Notes under the pieces: model-generated
Database searches by the model: none
Seen by the model: only the letters and a program-made list of their open reading frames with translations
What the model was told of the DNA's origin: nothing
Shown: piece after piece, positions 35,148 to 44,451 of the stretch
Position numbering within the stretch: position 1 is the stretch's first letter
How the letters are laid out: every line of letters starts with the position of its first letter
Assembly: GCA_022825895.1 (NCBI GenBank)
Contig: JAJDVX010000003.1
Span: 62,001-126,000, forward strand
DNA from: Chloroflexota bacterium
GTDB lineage: Bacteria; Chloroflexota; UBA11872
Length of the DNA: 64,000 bases
Direction: 5' to 3'
Position numbers and translations under genes: made by a program

Positions 35148-37571
35148 GTGGCCGGTTCGGGCGTGTCCAGTCGAAACAAATCAGGCGGTGGGGCTCGACG
35201 GCTTACGGCTGCCGAGGTCAGGTGGACCTGTGGTCCAGGCGACCTGCCCTTTCAGACCACGGCGGAATTGGCTCCGCCGGACGCGCTGATCGGCCAGGAG
35301 CGTGCCGAACGCTCGCTTGAGTTCGGCGTGGACATCCGCAGCCGCGGCTTCAACATCTATGCGGCCGGCACGCCCGGCACCGGCCGTACCTCGATGGTCA
35401 TGGCTCGGCTGCAGGCCGAGGCCGCGCGCCGACCGACGCCGGACGACTGGTGCTACGTCCACAACTTCGAGGACAGTCGCCGACCGCGCGCGCTGCGCTT
35501 GCCGGCCGGTCAGGCGCCAACGTTTCGCGCCCAGTTGCGCGAGGTTGTGGAAACGTTGGGTCACGACCTGCAACGCGCGTTTGACACCGAGCAGTACCAG
35601 GCCCAGCGGGATGCCTTGACGCAAGCCGTGCAGGCGGAGCGGCGCCAGGCTTTTGGCGCGTTCGAGGAGCGGGCGTCGGCCCGTGGCTTTGCCCTGAGTC
35701 AGTCGCCGGTGGGCCTCAGCGTCGCGCCGGTGGCGGACGGCCGTCCCATGTCGCCGGAGGTGCTGCGCGGTCTGCCTGAGTCTGAGCGAGAACGCATCCA
35801 GGCGACCCGCCAGGAACTGGAAGACGAGCTTGCGCGTCTGCTCCGTCGACTTCGACGGCGCGAGCGTGCGGCACGCACCTCGCTGAACGACCTGAATGCC
35901 GACGTGGCGCGCAGCGTGGCGAAACCGCTACTCGACGATTTGCGCGACGAATATGCCGACCTGCCGGACGTGAAGGCGCATCTGGAAGCCATTGAGGCGC
36001 ACGTAACCCGGCATCATCAGAACTTTCTGGAGTCCGGCGAGACCACGTTGCCCACACCGCGCCCGGGTCCTGCGCCTGATCCCTACTTGCCGTACCGGGT
36101 GAACGTACTGGTCACGCACCGGCCCGGCATCGGCGCGCCTCTCGTCCGCGATACGCACCCCACGCATCCGCACCTGTTCGGCCGGGTCGAGACGCGGACG
36201 GAGTTGGGTGTCAGCGTGACCGACTTCACGCTCATTCAGCCGGGCGCCCTGCATCGGGCCAACGGCGGGTACCTGGTGCTGGACGCCAGCGATCTGCTGC
36301 AGTCCGCCACCTCCTATGCGGTCCTCAAGCGAGCCCTGCGCAATGAGCGGATCCGAATTGAGAGCGCGGCCGAAGAGCTGGGCCTGCCGTTGGCGGCGCG
36401 TCTGGAGCCGCAGCCGATCCCGCTGGATCTCAAGGTGGCGCTGGTCGGTCCTCCCGACGTGTACGCGCTTCTCTACGAGCTCGACCCCGACTTTGGGCAG
36501 TTATTCAAGGTTCTGGCGGAGTTCGAGACAGAGATCGAACTGAACGCCGAAAACACGATGCGCTACGCCCGATTCGTCGCCGCTCGCTGCGTCGAAGAAG
36601 ACCTGCAGCACTTCGATCGCTCAGCGGTGGCGCGAATTGTGGAGGAGGGGGTGCGGCTCGCTGGCGATCGCACCAAGCTCTCCACCCGCTTCGGCGACAT
36701 CAGCGACATCGTGCGAGAGGCCGAATACTGGGCGCGGCGCCGCGGGGCCGATCTGGTTACCGAGGAGGACGTCTGGGCCTCGATCGACGAGCGCGTTCGC
36801 CGGTCGAACCGGCTCGAAACGCAGCTTCGCGACCGAATGGCCGACGGTACGGTAATGATCGACGCGGACGGTTCGGCCGTAGGGCAGGTGAACGGCCTCA
36901 CGATCGTCGGCGTGGGCAGCCATGAATTCGGACAGCCCAATCGAATCACGGCGCGGGTGTTCGCAGGACGCGACGGCGTGATCAGTATCGATCGCGAGGC
37001 CAAGCTGTCTGGGCCCATCCACGACAAGGGCGCCATGATCCTGGCCGGGTTTCTGAATGGCACGTTCGGCCTGGACGGCCCGCTGACCATGAGTGCCAGC
37101 ATTGCCTTCGAGCAGTCGTACTGGGGCGTCGAAGGTGACAGCGCCTCGCTGGCGGAACTGCTGGCGCTGCTTTCGGCGCTTTCCGACTATCCCCTGCACC
37201 AGGGAACGGCGGTTACCGGGTCAGTGAATCAGCACGGCGAGGTGCAGGCCGTGGGCGGCGTGACGCAGAAGATCGAGGGCTTTTTTGACCTTTGCCTGCG
37301 GCAGGGACTTACGGGTGAGCAAGGCGTGCTGATTCCAGCAAGCAATGTTCGCAACCTGACGCTGCGATGGGACGTCGCGCGAGCGGTCGACGACGGGACG
37401 TTTCACGTCTACGCCGCGGCGCACGTCGCCAGGGCCGTTGAAGTACTGACCGGCCGGTCTGCCGGCGCACGGGATTCACTGGGCCGCTTCTCTTCAGATA
37501 CGGTCTTCGGCGCCGTGCAGGCTCGGCTGGACCAGTTCGCCCGTCGCTGGCACGACGGGCCGCCGCACTAG
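35148..37571 (+). CDS. LonB-like ATP-dependent protease (AAA_32/Lon_2 type)
   Basis: An 807-residue protease related to LonB/YcbZ. The amino ATPase region has GTPGTGRTSM, where Arg replaces the usual Walker Lys; this is common in the family, as is the following DDWCYVHNFED. A coiled region (about 200-300) precedes the second half. The proteolytic domain carries the Ser665-Lys708 dyad (GDSAS and TQKIEG), separated by 43 residues as in Lon. The GTG start has a GGAGGG site seven bases upstream. Together with FtsH it provides protein quality control. Confidence 0.94.
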   Translation: MAGSGVSSRNKSGGGARRLTAAEVRWTCGPGDLPFQTTAELAPPDALIGQERAERSLEFGVDIRSRGFNIYAAGTPGTGRTSMVMARLQAEAARRPTPDDWCYVHNFEDSRRPRALRLPAGQAPTFRAQLREVVETLGHDLQRAFDTEQYQAQRDALTQAVQAERRQAFGAFEERASARGFALSQSPVGLSVAPVADGRPMSPEVLRGLPESERERIQATRQELEDELARLLRRLRRRERAARTSLNDLNADVARSVAKPLLDDLRDEYADLPDVKAHLEAIEAHVTRHHQNFLESGETTLPTPRPGPAPDPYLPYRVNVLVTHRPGIGAPLVRDTHPTHPHLFGRVETRTELGVSVTDFTLIQPGALHRANGGYLVLDASDLLQSATSYAVLKRALRNERIRIESAAEELGLPLAARLEPQPIPLDLKVALVGPPDVYALLYELDPDFGQLFKVLAEFETEIELNAENTMRYARFVAARCVEEDLQHFDRSAVARIVEEGVRLAGDRTKLSTRFGDISDIVREAEYWARRRGADLVTEEDVWASIDERVRRSNRLETQLRDRMADGTVMIDADGSAVGQVNGLTIVGVGSHEFGQPNRITARVFAGRDGVISIDREAKLSGPIHDKGAMILAGFLNGTFGLDGPLTMSASIAFEQSYWGVEGDSASLAELLALLSALSDYPLHQGTAVTGSVNQHGEVQAVGGVTQKIEGFFDLCLRQGLTGEQGVLIPASNVRNLTLRWDVARAVDDGTFHVYAAAHVARAVEVLTGRSAGARDSLGRFSSDTVFGAVQARLDQFARRWHDGPPH

Positions 37572-37614
37572 GCTCGCGCCCACCGACATTCCGATGACAC
37601 GGAAGCTTGAAATC

Positions 37615-37643
37615 TTGACTGAATCGTACGATTAACATATAAT
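37615..37643 (+). promoter_or_regulatory. Strong promoter of the marR-ABC exporter operon
   Basis: TTGACT at 37615-37620 and TATAAT at 37638-37643 are separated by exactly 17 bases, close to perfect consensus and unusually AT-rich for this window. The predicted transcription start lies about 18 bases before the marR start codon. Confidence 0.85.
37622..37633. promoter_or_regulatory. Predicted MarR operator within the promoter spacer
   Basis: AATCGTACGATT is a perfect 12-base palindrome lying wholly in the spacer between the -35 and -10 boxes. A bound dimer here would block RNA polymerase, and the first gene downstream is a MarR regulator, so autorepression is the simplest reading. This is inferred from position; binding has not been shown. 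Confidence 0.65.
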
Positions 37644-37667
37644 TCGAGGATCGGATGATACGCGAGG

Positions 37668-38162
37668 TTGACGATTACAACGAGTGCCAGTGCGGAAGCC
37701 GCCGCTGAACTTGCGGTGCTGGGTTCGCGGCTTACGCGCATTGCTCGTCGCTTTGCTAAGGCCCGCGAAGCCAGCCTGGGGCTCACCGAACCGGAATACC
37801 GGACGCTGCGCGCCCTTCGGCGCCGGAGCCCGCGGCGAATGAAGCAGTTGGCGGACTGGCAACTGCTCAGCAGTCAGACCATGTCGCAGACGGTTGATCG
37901 CCTGTTTGTCGCCAGTCTGGTCACCCGTAAGGAAGATCCTGACGATCGTCGACATCTCTTGATCGAAGCAACGACCGCCGGGCTTGCAAGCTTGGCGACC
38001 TATGAAGCCGCCTTCGTCGAATACCTCCAAGGCGCGCTTGACGAACTCGACGAGTCCGAACTCGCGGACGTCGCCCAGGCTCTCGTCCGCCTTAATGCCG
38101 CGATCAGCGCGAAGCGCGAAGCCGGCTACTTCGGCCGTCGCCGGAGGCACGCCCATGCATAG
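37668..38162 (+). CDS. MarR family transcriptional regulator
   Basis: A 164-residue winged-helix repressor: helix-turn-helix around LADWQLLSSQTMSQTVDRL, the wing sequence DPDDRRHLLIEAT with the conserved Asp-Arg, and flanking dimerisation helices. The TTG start sits about 25 bases after the -10 box, and no in-frame ATG or GTG competes without cutting the fold. It overlaps the next gene by eight bases. Regulators of this family commonly sense a toxic ligand and derepress an efflux pump, which fits the ABC pair that follows. Confidence 0.92.
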   Translation: MTITTSASAEAAAELAVLGSRLTRIARRFAKAREASLGLTEPEYRTLRALRRRSPRRMKQLADWQLLSSQTMSQTVDRLFVASLVTRKEDPDDRRHLLIEATTAGLASLATYEAAFVEYLQGALDELDESELADVAQALVRLNAAISAKREAGYFGRRRRHAHA

Positions 38163-39951
38163 CACCGCCATCCTGACTCGACTGATTCGATATGCCCTAC
38201 CCCACTGGCGGCTGAGTCTGGCCACGTTGGCCGTGACCTTGGTGGGCACGGTTGCCGACCTGGCGATCCCAATGTTCCTTCGGGAGGCCGTCGACCAGGG
38301 GCTCAAGGAAGGCGCGCAGACGGTTCTTTACGTCGCCGCAGGTCTGGTTGTCGCGTTTACGGCGTTCAAGGGGCTTTCGCAGTTCGGCCGCCAGTTCATG
38401 GCCGAGGTGTTGAGCCAGCGGGTGGTCTTCGCCATCCGCAATCAGCTTTACATGCACATCCAGGGGCTTTCGTTCCGCTTCCACGACCAGACCCGCACGG
38501 GCGAATTGATGTCGCGGACGACGAGCGACGTGGAACGCGTGCGTCGCTTCGCGTCGATGGGCATCTTCCAGATCGTGCAGATCTTTCTGGTCACCGGCGG
38601 CGTGGCGGTCATCCTGTTTGTGATCGACTGGCAGCTTGCCCTGCTGGCATTGCTGATCGTCCCGGTGCTGGTCGCAATCGCACTTGGTTTTGCCAAGCGC
38701 ATCCGGCCGCTGTTTCAGATGGTCCAGGAAGCCTGGGCGGACGTAAACGTGGTGGTGCAGGAGAACCTGGCCGGTGCGCGGGTGGTGCGCGCGTTTGCCC
38801 AGGAAGATGCCGAAGCTCGTCGCTTCGCACCGGTCAACGCCCTGCTCAACGACCGTACGGTCACGGTGATGCGCATGTTCGCCATGCGCGCGCCGCTGTT
38901 CAACGCCATCCTCGGCGCCGGGCAGGTGGCCGTGCTCTGGTTCGGAGGCTGGAAGGTGATCGATGACCAGATCAGCCTCGGCACGCTGGTGGCCTTCAAT
39001 ACCTACCTGCTGCTCCTGATGATGCCGGTGCGGATGCTGGGCATGACAATCAACAGCTTCGCCCGGGCCGTCGCGTCCGGAGAGCGCATCTTCGACATCC
39101 TGGACGAGCAGTCCGAGGTGATCGAGTCGCCTCATGCCGAAGCTCTGAGGAAGGCCGAGGGCCGCGTCACATTTGAGCGCGTTGGTTTTCAGCACGAGAG
39201 CCACTCGGTACTCAACGGGATCGACTTCGACATCGCGCCTGGTCAAGCCCTCGGCATCGTCGGCGGCACAGGCTCGGGCAAGAGCTCCATCATCAACCTC
39301 CTGCCCCGCTTTTACGACGCGAACGACGGGCGGGTGCTGGTGGATGGTATTGACGTTCGCGACCTGACCATTGATTCGCTGCGCGCGCAGATCGGCATCG
39401 TCCATCAGGAGCCCTTCGTTTTTGCCGACACGATTCGCGCCAACATTGCCTACGGTCGGCCCGATGCCACTCGTGAGCAGGTCGTCACGGCCGCTCGACT
39501 TGCCCAGATTCACGGCTTTATCGAGACCCTGCCGAACGGATACGAAACCGTGGTCGGCGAGCGCGGGGTCACCCTGTCCGGCGGACAGAAGCAGCGGGTC
39601 GCGATTGCCCGCGCCCTGGTGCTGGACCCGCGCATCCTTATCCTGGACGAGTCGACCTCGAGCGTGGACACGTGGACCGAACGCGCCATTCAGGATGCGC
39701 TGCGCGAGGCGCAGCAGGGCCGCACCACGTTGATTGTCAGCCAACGCATCCGCAGCGTGCGCCACGTTGCCGAGATCATCGTGCTCGACCACGGCTCGAT
39801 CGTGCAGCGTGGTCGTCACGAAGATCTGATTGAGACTGACGGCCTCTACGGCGAAATGTGGGAGGCCCAGGAAGCCGAGGCCGAGCGACTGCGCCGGGAG
39901 GCCGCCAGCGTCGGTCCCGAACTCACCCCCGTCGGGAGCCCGTCATCATGA
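38155..39951 (+). CDS. ABC exporter half-transporter, subunit 1 (altered H-loop)
   Basis: A 598-residue half-transporter with six transmembrane helices (to about 320) and a carboxy ATPase domain: Walker A GGTGSGKSS, Q-loop IVHQEP, signature LSGGQKQR, Walker B ILILDESTS. The H-loop His is replaced by Gln (VSQRIRSV), as in the less active partner of heterodimeric exporters such as TM287/288, although the catalytic Glu after Walker B is kept. ATG 38155 overlaps the marR end. With subunit 2 it probably exports drugs, lipids or peptides. Confidence 0.93.
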   Translation: MHSTAILTRLIRYALPHWRLSLATLAVTLVGTVADLAIPMFLREAVDQGLKEGAQTVLYVAAGLVVAFTAFKGLSQFGRQFMAEVLSQRVVFAIRNQLYMHIQGLSFRFHDQTRTGELMSRTTSDVERVRRFASMGIFQIVQIFLVTGGVAVILFVIDWQLALLALLIVPVLVAIALGFAKRIRPLFQMVQEAWADVNVVVQENLAGARVVRAFAQEDAEARRFAPVNALLNDRTVTVMRMFAMRAPLFNAILGAGQVAVLWFGGWKVIDDQISLGTLVAFNTYLLLLMMPVRMLGMTINSFARAVASGERIFDILDEQSEVIESPHAEALRKAEGRVTFERVGFQHESHSVLNGIDFDIAPGQALGIVGGTGSGKSSIINLLPRFYDANDGRVLVDGIDVRDLTIDSLRAQIGIVHQEPFVFADTIRANIAYGRPDATREQVVTAARLAQIHGFIETLPNGYETVVGERGVTLSGGQKQRVAIARALVLDPRILILDESTSSVDTWTERAIQDALREAQQGRTTLIVSQRIRSVRHVAEIIVLDHGSIVQRGRHEDLIETDGLYGEMWEAQEAEAERLRREAASVGPELTPVGSPSS

Positions 39952-41786
39952 TGTCCGGCCGTATGTCCCTGGGCCGCTTTGAAGGCGACGCCGCGGCCTA
40001 CAACCCCCAGGTCACCCGCCGCCTGCTGGCCTATCTGGCGCCGCACAAGCGCATGATCGCCGCGTCCATCGTGCTCGTGTCCATCGGCTCCGGCGCCAAT
40101 GTCGCCGGGCCCCTGCTGCTGAAGCTGGGGATTGACGAGGGCATCGCCAAGAACGACTTCGACACGCTGAGCACCATCGGCGCGATCTACCTGCTCACGT
40201 TGTTTGTGATGTGGGCCGGCACTTACTTCCAGGTTCGGATCTCGGCCACAATTGGGCAGGCGAGCCTTCTGCGGTTGCGCAACGACCTGTTCGCCAAGCT
40301 CAACCGGCTGTCCCTGTCCTACTTCACCCGGCACCCCCTGGGCGCCATCATGTCTCGGATCACCAACGACGTGGACGTGATCAGCGAGTTCGTGACGATG
40401 GGCGTGGTCTCGCTGGTCACCGATGTCTTCATCCTGATCATCATCGTGATCATGATGTTCGTGCTGGATGTCAAGCTGGCGCTGGTCACGCTGACCATGC
40501 TTCCGGTCATGTGGGTCGCGAGCCGCTTCTTCAGCGCCAAGGCGCGGACTGCGTTCCGAGAAGTTCGCAGCACCGTCGGCGATGTCTACGCCAACCTGCA
40601 GGAGAGCATCGACGGCGTTCGGGTCACCCAATCATTTGGCCGTGAACGAACGAATGCCTCGCGGTTTCGGGACACCAACCGGGCCACCATGCAGGCTAGC
40701 GTCCGTGCCGGCGCCATCGTGTCCGGGTTCATCCCGGTGATCGACACGATCTCCGCGGTCGCGACGGCCCTCGTCATCGTAGTTGGCGGTTCCCTGGTTG
40801 TGGGTGGCGACACGAGCACCGGAACGCTGGTGGCGTTCATTGCCCTGGTCGCGCGCTTCTTCCAGCCCATTCAGCAGCTCACGCGCTTCTACAACCAGTT
40901 GCAGTCCACCATGGCCGCCGGCGAGAAGATCTTCGAGCTGATGGACGAGCCGGAAGAGATCAGTGATTCACCGTCGGCCACCGAACTTCCGCCGATTACC
41001 GGCCGCGTGGAGTTTGACGATGTGACCTTCGCCTACGACGGGGCCGACGTGCTGCGCGATGTTTCCTTTACCGCCGAACCTGGCCAGCGTGTCGCCCTGG
41101 TGGGACCAACGGGCGCCGGCAAGACCACCACGATCAACCTGCTGGCTCGCTTTTATGACGCCGACGCTGGCGAGGTTCGCATCGACGGCCACCCAATTCG
41201 GTCGGTGACCCAAAAGTCGCTGCGTCGCCAGCTCGGCATCGTGCCGCAGGACAGCTATCTCTTCTCCGGCAGCATCTATCAGAACATCGTGTTTGGACGT
41301 CCGGATGCGTCCGAGCGGGAAGTGATCGATGCCGCAAAGGCCGTAGGCGCGCACGACTTCATTGAGGAACTGTCGAACGGCTATCAGACCGACGTGCGCG
41401 AACGCGGCGCCCGGCTCTCCGTTGGGCAACGGCAGCTCATCTGCTTTGCTCGAGCCTTGCTGGCCGACCCGCGAATCCTGATCCTGGACGAAGCCACATC
41501 CAGCGTGGACGCGCGAACCGAGCGAGCGATTCAAGCGGCGCTGGAACGTGTGATGGAGGGACGCACCTCGTTCGTAATCGCCCATCGGCTGGCGACCGTG
41601 CGCGGCGCGGACCTGATTCTTGTCTTCCAGGACGGCGAGATCGTGGAGCGTGGGGCGCACGCGGAACTGTTGGCCCGGCGTGAGCTCTATTACAAGCTCT
41701 ACACCACGGGCTTTCCCGGCAAAGACCAGGTCGAAACGGCTCCGGTCGAGCCAACCATGCTCGTGCGACCCAGGTGGGGCCGATAG
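39948..41786 (+). CDS. ABC exporter half-transporter, subunit 2
   Basis: A 612-residue partner of the preceding gene; its ATG overlaps that gene's stop (ATGA). It has six transmembrane helices, the conserved cytoplasmic coupling segments, and a complete ATPase site: Walker [11 protein letters not shown]-loop IVPQDS, signature LSVGQRQL (Val for the second Gly), Walker [10 protein letters not shown] and H-loop IAHRLATV. The two subunits probably form an asymmetric heterodimer with one strong and one weaker site. An adjacent ATG at 39951 could also serve as start. Confidence 0.94.
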   Translation: MMSGRMSLGRFEGDAAAYNPQVTRRLLAYLAPHKRMIAASIVLVSIGSGANVAGPLLLKLGIDEGIAKNDFDTLSTIGAIYLLTLFVMWAGTYFQVRISATIGQASLLRLRNDLFAKLNRLSLSYFTRHPLGAIMSRITNDVDVISEFVTMGVVSLVTDVFILIIIVIMMFVLDVKLALVTLTMLPVMWVASRFFSAKARTAFREVRSTVGDVYANLQESIDGVRVTQSFGRERTNASRFRDTNRATMQASVRAGAIVSGFIPVIDTISAVATALVIVVGGSLVVGGDTSTGTLVAFIALVARFFQPIQQLTRFYNQLQSTMAAGEKIFELMDEPEEISDSPSATELPPITGRVEFDDVTFAYDGADVLRDVSFTAEPGQRVALVGPTGAGKTTTINLLARFYDADAGEVRIDGHPIRSVTQKSLRRQLGIVPQDSYLFSGSIYQNIVFGRPDASEREVIDAAKAVGAHDFIEELSNGYQTDVRERGARLSVGQRQLICFARALLADPRILILDEATSSVDARTERAIQAALERVMEGRTSFVIAHRLATVRGADLILVFQDGEIVERGAHAELLARRELYYKLYTTGFPGKDQVETAPVEPTMLVRPRWGR

Positions 41787-41829
41787 CGGCGGCGATCGAT
41801 TGGGCCGAGGCCCGACCCGAACGGATGAA

Positions 41830-42516
41830 CTAGAAGAACATATACCGGAGCCAGCTGTACACGTACCGGGCTCCGTGTCGCCGCAACGAAATATGCGACC
41901 GCTCGCGCCGGCTGGCGTACTCGTGCGTGGGGACCTCGGCGACTCGGTAGCCCTTGCGCAGGAACTTGATGATCATTTCCTGCTCGGTCGTCGTGATGTC
42001 TTCCTGCAGGGTGATCGACCTGGCAGCCGCCAGGTCGAATGCCCGAAAGCCGCTCTGTGAGTCGGTCAGTCGCACGCCAAACCGGTAGTTAATGCCCAGG
42101 GTGATGATGTCCTGGCCCATCATCCGCAGGAACTTGTCGAAATCGCCGTGGAGTTCGTCGCTGCCCCCGCGCATCCGCGACCCGGTGGAGTAGTCGGCTT
42201 CTCCGTTGGCGACTGGCGCAACCAGCGCTGGAATGTCGTCGGGGTCGAACGACATGTCGGCGTCGATGGTCACCAGGATGTCACCCGTCGCGCGCGCAAT
42301 TGCCTCCCGAACGGCGCAGCCCTTCCCGTGTCCGGCATCGAGATACACAGGAACCTCGAGCGCTTCGACCAGGTCCCGCGTGGCGTCGCTGGAGTGCCCG
42401 TCCACCACAAACAGGTGGTCGGCGTGCGGCCGGCAGCCGGCAATGATCTCCTCGATCGTCTCGGCTTCGTCCTTGGCCGGGATACAGACCGACACCTGTC
42501 GGCCGTTCATCGGCAT
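41830..42516 (-). CDS. Family 2 glycosyltransferase, dolichol-phosphate-sugar synthase-like
   Basis: A 228-residue GT-A glycosyltransferase without membrane anchors. VSVCIPAKDEAETI opens the nucleotide-binding domain, VVDGHSSDAT follows, and TIDADMS carries the metal-binding DxD. The later DSQSGFRAFD segment is typical of polyprenyl-phosphate mannose/glucose synthases, which charge lipid carriers for glycan export. The start at 42516 is preferred for its position behind GGAGG and AGGA-like sites; an ATG two codons later is equally possible. It converges on the ABC genes. Confidence 0.9.
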   Translation of the reverse strand: MPMNGRQVSVCIPAKDEAETIEEIIAGCRPHADHLFVVDGHSSDATRDLVEALEVPVYLDAGHGKGCAVREAIARATGDILVTIDADMSFDPDDIPALVAPVANGEADYSTGSRMRGGSDELHGDFDKFLRMMGQDIITLGINYRFGVRLTDSQSGFRAFDLAAARSITLQEDITTTEQEMIIKFLRKGYRVAEVPTHEYASRRERSHISLRRHGARYVYSWLRYMFF

Positions 42517-42702
42517 TTCCTGCCACCTCCCAGCTGTACCGCGCGAAGCGCCGATCATAGTCGGCCTCGCGTCGAAACCCTTGACGCGGGCGAGTTTGCA
42601 GTCTCAGGTCGACTGATCCTGGGCCCTTAGTGTCCATGAATCCGGTTTGCGCCGGATAATGACCGCACGTACTTCGAAACGCCGTGCGATGAGGAGTTGG
42701 AG

Positions 42703-43593
42703 ATGACCGCGAACGCAGGCGATGGCAACCCGTTTCTGGTCACCGGCCGCTGGTACCGCGGCAATCTGCACATGCACTCCACCAACTCGGACGGAGCCAA
42801 GTCACCCGAGGACGCGGTGGCCTGGTACCGCGACGCCGGCTACGACTTCGTGGCGCTGTCGGATCACCATGTCGTCTCCGACACGACGGCCTACGCCCGT
42901 CCGGGCTTCGTGACAATCCCGGGAATCGAGATGCATGGTCTCGACCCTTACACCGGCGAGCGCTATCACATCCTGGCAACCGGTGTCAGCGGCTTCGAGC
43001 GCTCCAGCGAATCGTGGGGGCCGCAGGAGGCCATCGACCGGGTCAACGCCGGCGGTGGCTTTGCCGTCATGGCTCACCCCTACTGGCTGGGCCAGTCCGC
43101 CCACGACATGCTCGAGATCGAGGGCTTTGTCGGGATGGAAGTCTTCAACTCGGTCTGCGACGTCACCCGCGCCAAGGGCTTTTCCGGCCAGACCTGGGAC
43201 GAATACCTGCTCCAGGCCGGCTTGACGTGGGGATTCGCCACCGACGACTCGCATTGGAAGCACGGTGCCGAGGGTCGGGGCTGGGTGATGGTCCGCACCG
43301 AGGATTTCACGCCCGCGGGGCTGGTTAAGGCCATGCGTCGCGGGCACTTCTACTCGTCGATGGGACCGGAGATTCTTGACCTTCAGGTGGACGACGCTGA
43401 AGTTCGGGTGAAGACCTCGCCCGCTTCACGCATCAGCTTTATCGCTGCGCGTTCTCGCGGTTCAAGTCATCTGGCCGGCGCCGAGCCACTCACGGCCGCC
43501 GTCCACGAGCGGCGCGGCACAGAGATCTACGTTCGCGTGGAGGTCGAAGACGCCTCAGGCCGGATTGCTTGGTCCAACCCAATTCTCATCTGA
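42703..43593 (+). CDS. PHP domain-containing phosphoesterase, second copy
   Basis: A 296-residue PHP-family metal-dependent hydrolase. Metal motifs are HMHST near the start, SDHHVVS, GIEMHG, the central AHPYW, and DDSHW late in the domain. The last 60 or so residues form a beta-rich extension (DLQVDDAEVRVKTSP). It differs from the first PHP gene in both length and tail, so the two are distant relatives, not a recent duplicate. ATG 42703 has GAGGAG six bases upstream. Substrate unknown. Confidence 0.88.
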   Translation: MTANAGDGNPFLVTGRWYRGNLHMHSTNSDGAKSPEDAVAWYRDAGYDFVALSDHHVVSDTTAYARPGFVTIPGIEMHGLDPYTGERYHILATGVSGFERSSESWGPQEAIDRVNAGGGFAVMAHPYWLGQSAHDMLEIEGFVGMEVFNSVCDVTRAKGFSGQTWDEYLLQAGLTWGFATDDSHWKHGAEGRGWVMVRTEDFTPAGLVKAMRRGHFYSSMGPEILDLQVDDAEVRVKTSPASRISFIAARSRGSSHLAGAEPLTAAVHERRGTEIYVRVEVEDASGRIAWSNPILI

Positions 43594-43637
43594 CTGACGC
43601 GCTGCCCGCCGCAACGTCCGGCGAGAGGACGAGGGGA

Positions 43638-44408
43638 TCAGGGCGCCGCGGCTCGGACGATAGCTGCGAACTTGGCGGCGTCCAGACTGGCGCCGCCTAC
43701 CAGCGCGCCGTCGATTCCCTCGCGGCCCAGTAACTCCTCGCAGTTCTCCGGCGACACGCTGCCGCCGTATTGGATCCGCACCCGCTCGGCGGCCGCACGA
43801 CCCTGGATCTCGGCCACGGTGTCCCGAATCCAGCCAATAGCCTCCTGCGCCTGCGCGGGCGAGGCGTTGCGCCCCGTCCCGATGGCCCAGACAGGCTCAT
43901 AGGCAATCACACTGGCAGCCGACTGCTCCGGTGACAGCGCCTCGAGCACTGCAGTGATCTGTGTGCGCAACACCGTTAGCGTCGCGCCGGCATCCCGCTG
44001 ACCCAGTGACTCGCCCACCGCCACGATCGGCGTCAGGCCGCCGTCCAGGATGGCCAACGTCTTGCGCCGGACGTCCAGGTCCGTTTCCCCGAACAGTTGT
44101 CGCCGCTCGGAGTGGCCGGTGATGGCGTAGGAGGCCAGGCCCGTCAGCATCGGGACGGAAATCTCTCCCGTGAAGGCCCCACTCGATTCCCAATACACAT
44201 GCTGCGCGCCAACGCCAATCGGAGTTCCTTGAACGGCCTGCGCCACGGCGGTAAGCCCGGTCGCGGGCGGGCAAAGGACGACGTCGACTTGCGCGAACGG
44301 CAGATCCTCGGCCGCAACCGCGCCAGCCAGTTCGGCGCCGTCGCGAGGTCCCGTATTCATCTTCCAGTTCGCCGCCACGATTGGCCGGCGGGCTTCAGGT
44401 GAGGTCAT
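43638..44408 (-). CDS. tpiA: Triosephosphate isomerase
   Basis: Interconverts dihydroxyacetone phosphate and glyceraldehyde-3-phosphate in glycolysis and gluconeogenesis. The 256-residue barrel carries Asn14 and Lys16 in ANWKMN, His99 in GHSERR, and Glu171 in AYEPVWAIGTG, then the phosphate-binding YGGSVSP and VGGASLD loops. ATG 44408 gives the standard amino end; a GTG nine codons upstream is possible. It follows the MFS gene by 43 bases on the same strand. Confidence 0.97.
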   Translation of the reverse strand: MTSPEARRPIVAANWKMNTGPRDGAELAGAVAAEDLPFAQVDVVLCPPATGLTAVAQAVQGTPIGVGAQHVYWESSGAFTGEISVPMLTGLASYAITGHSERRQLFGETDLDVRRKTLAILDGGLTPIVAVGESLGQRDAGATLTVLRTQITAVLEALSPEQSAASVIAYEPVWAIGTGRNASPAQAQEAIGWIRDTVAEIQGRAAAERVRIQYGGSVSPENCEELLGREGIDGALVGGASLDAAKFAAIVRAAAP

Positions 44409-44451
44409 GCCGGGAGGCTCAACATTCGGAACCACGTCAGTGTAGTTGCGT

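Noticed and set aside
38197-39819. Minus-strand frame of 540 codons opposite ABC exporter subunit 1
   Set aside because: His/Asp/Gln-rich antisense shadow of a gene with all ABC motifs.
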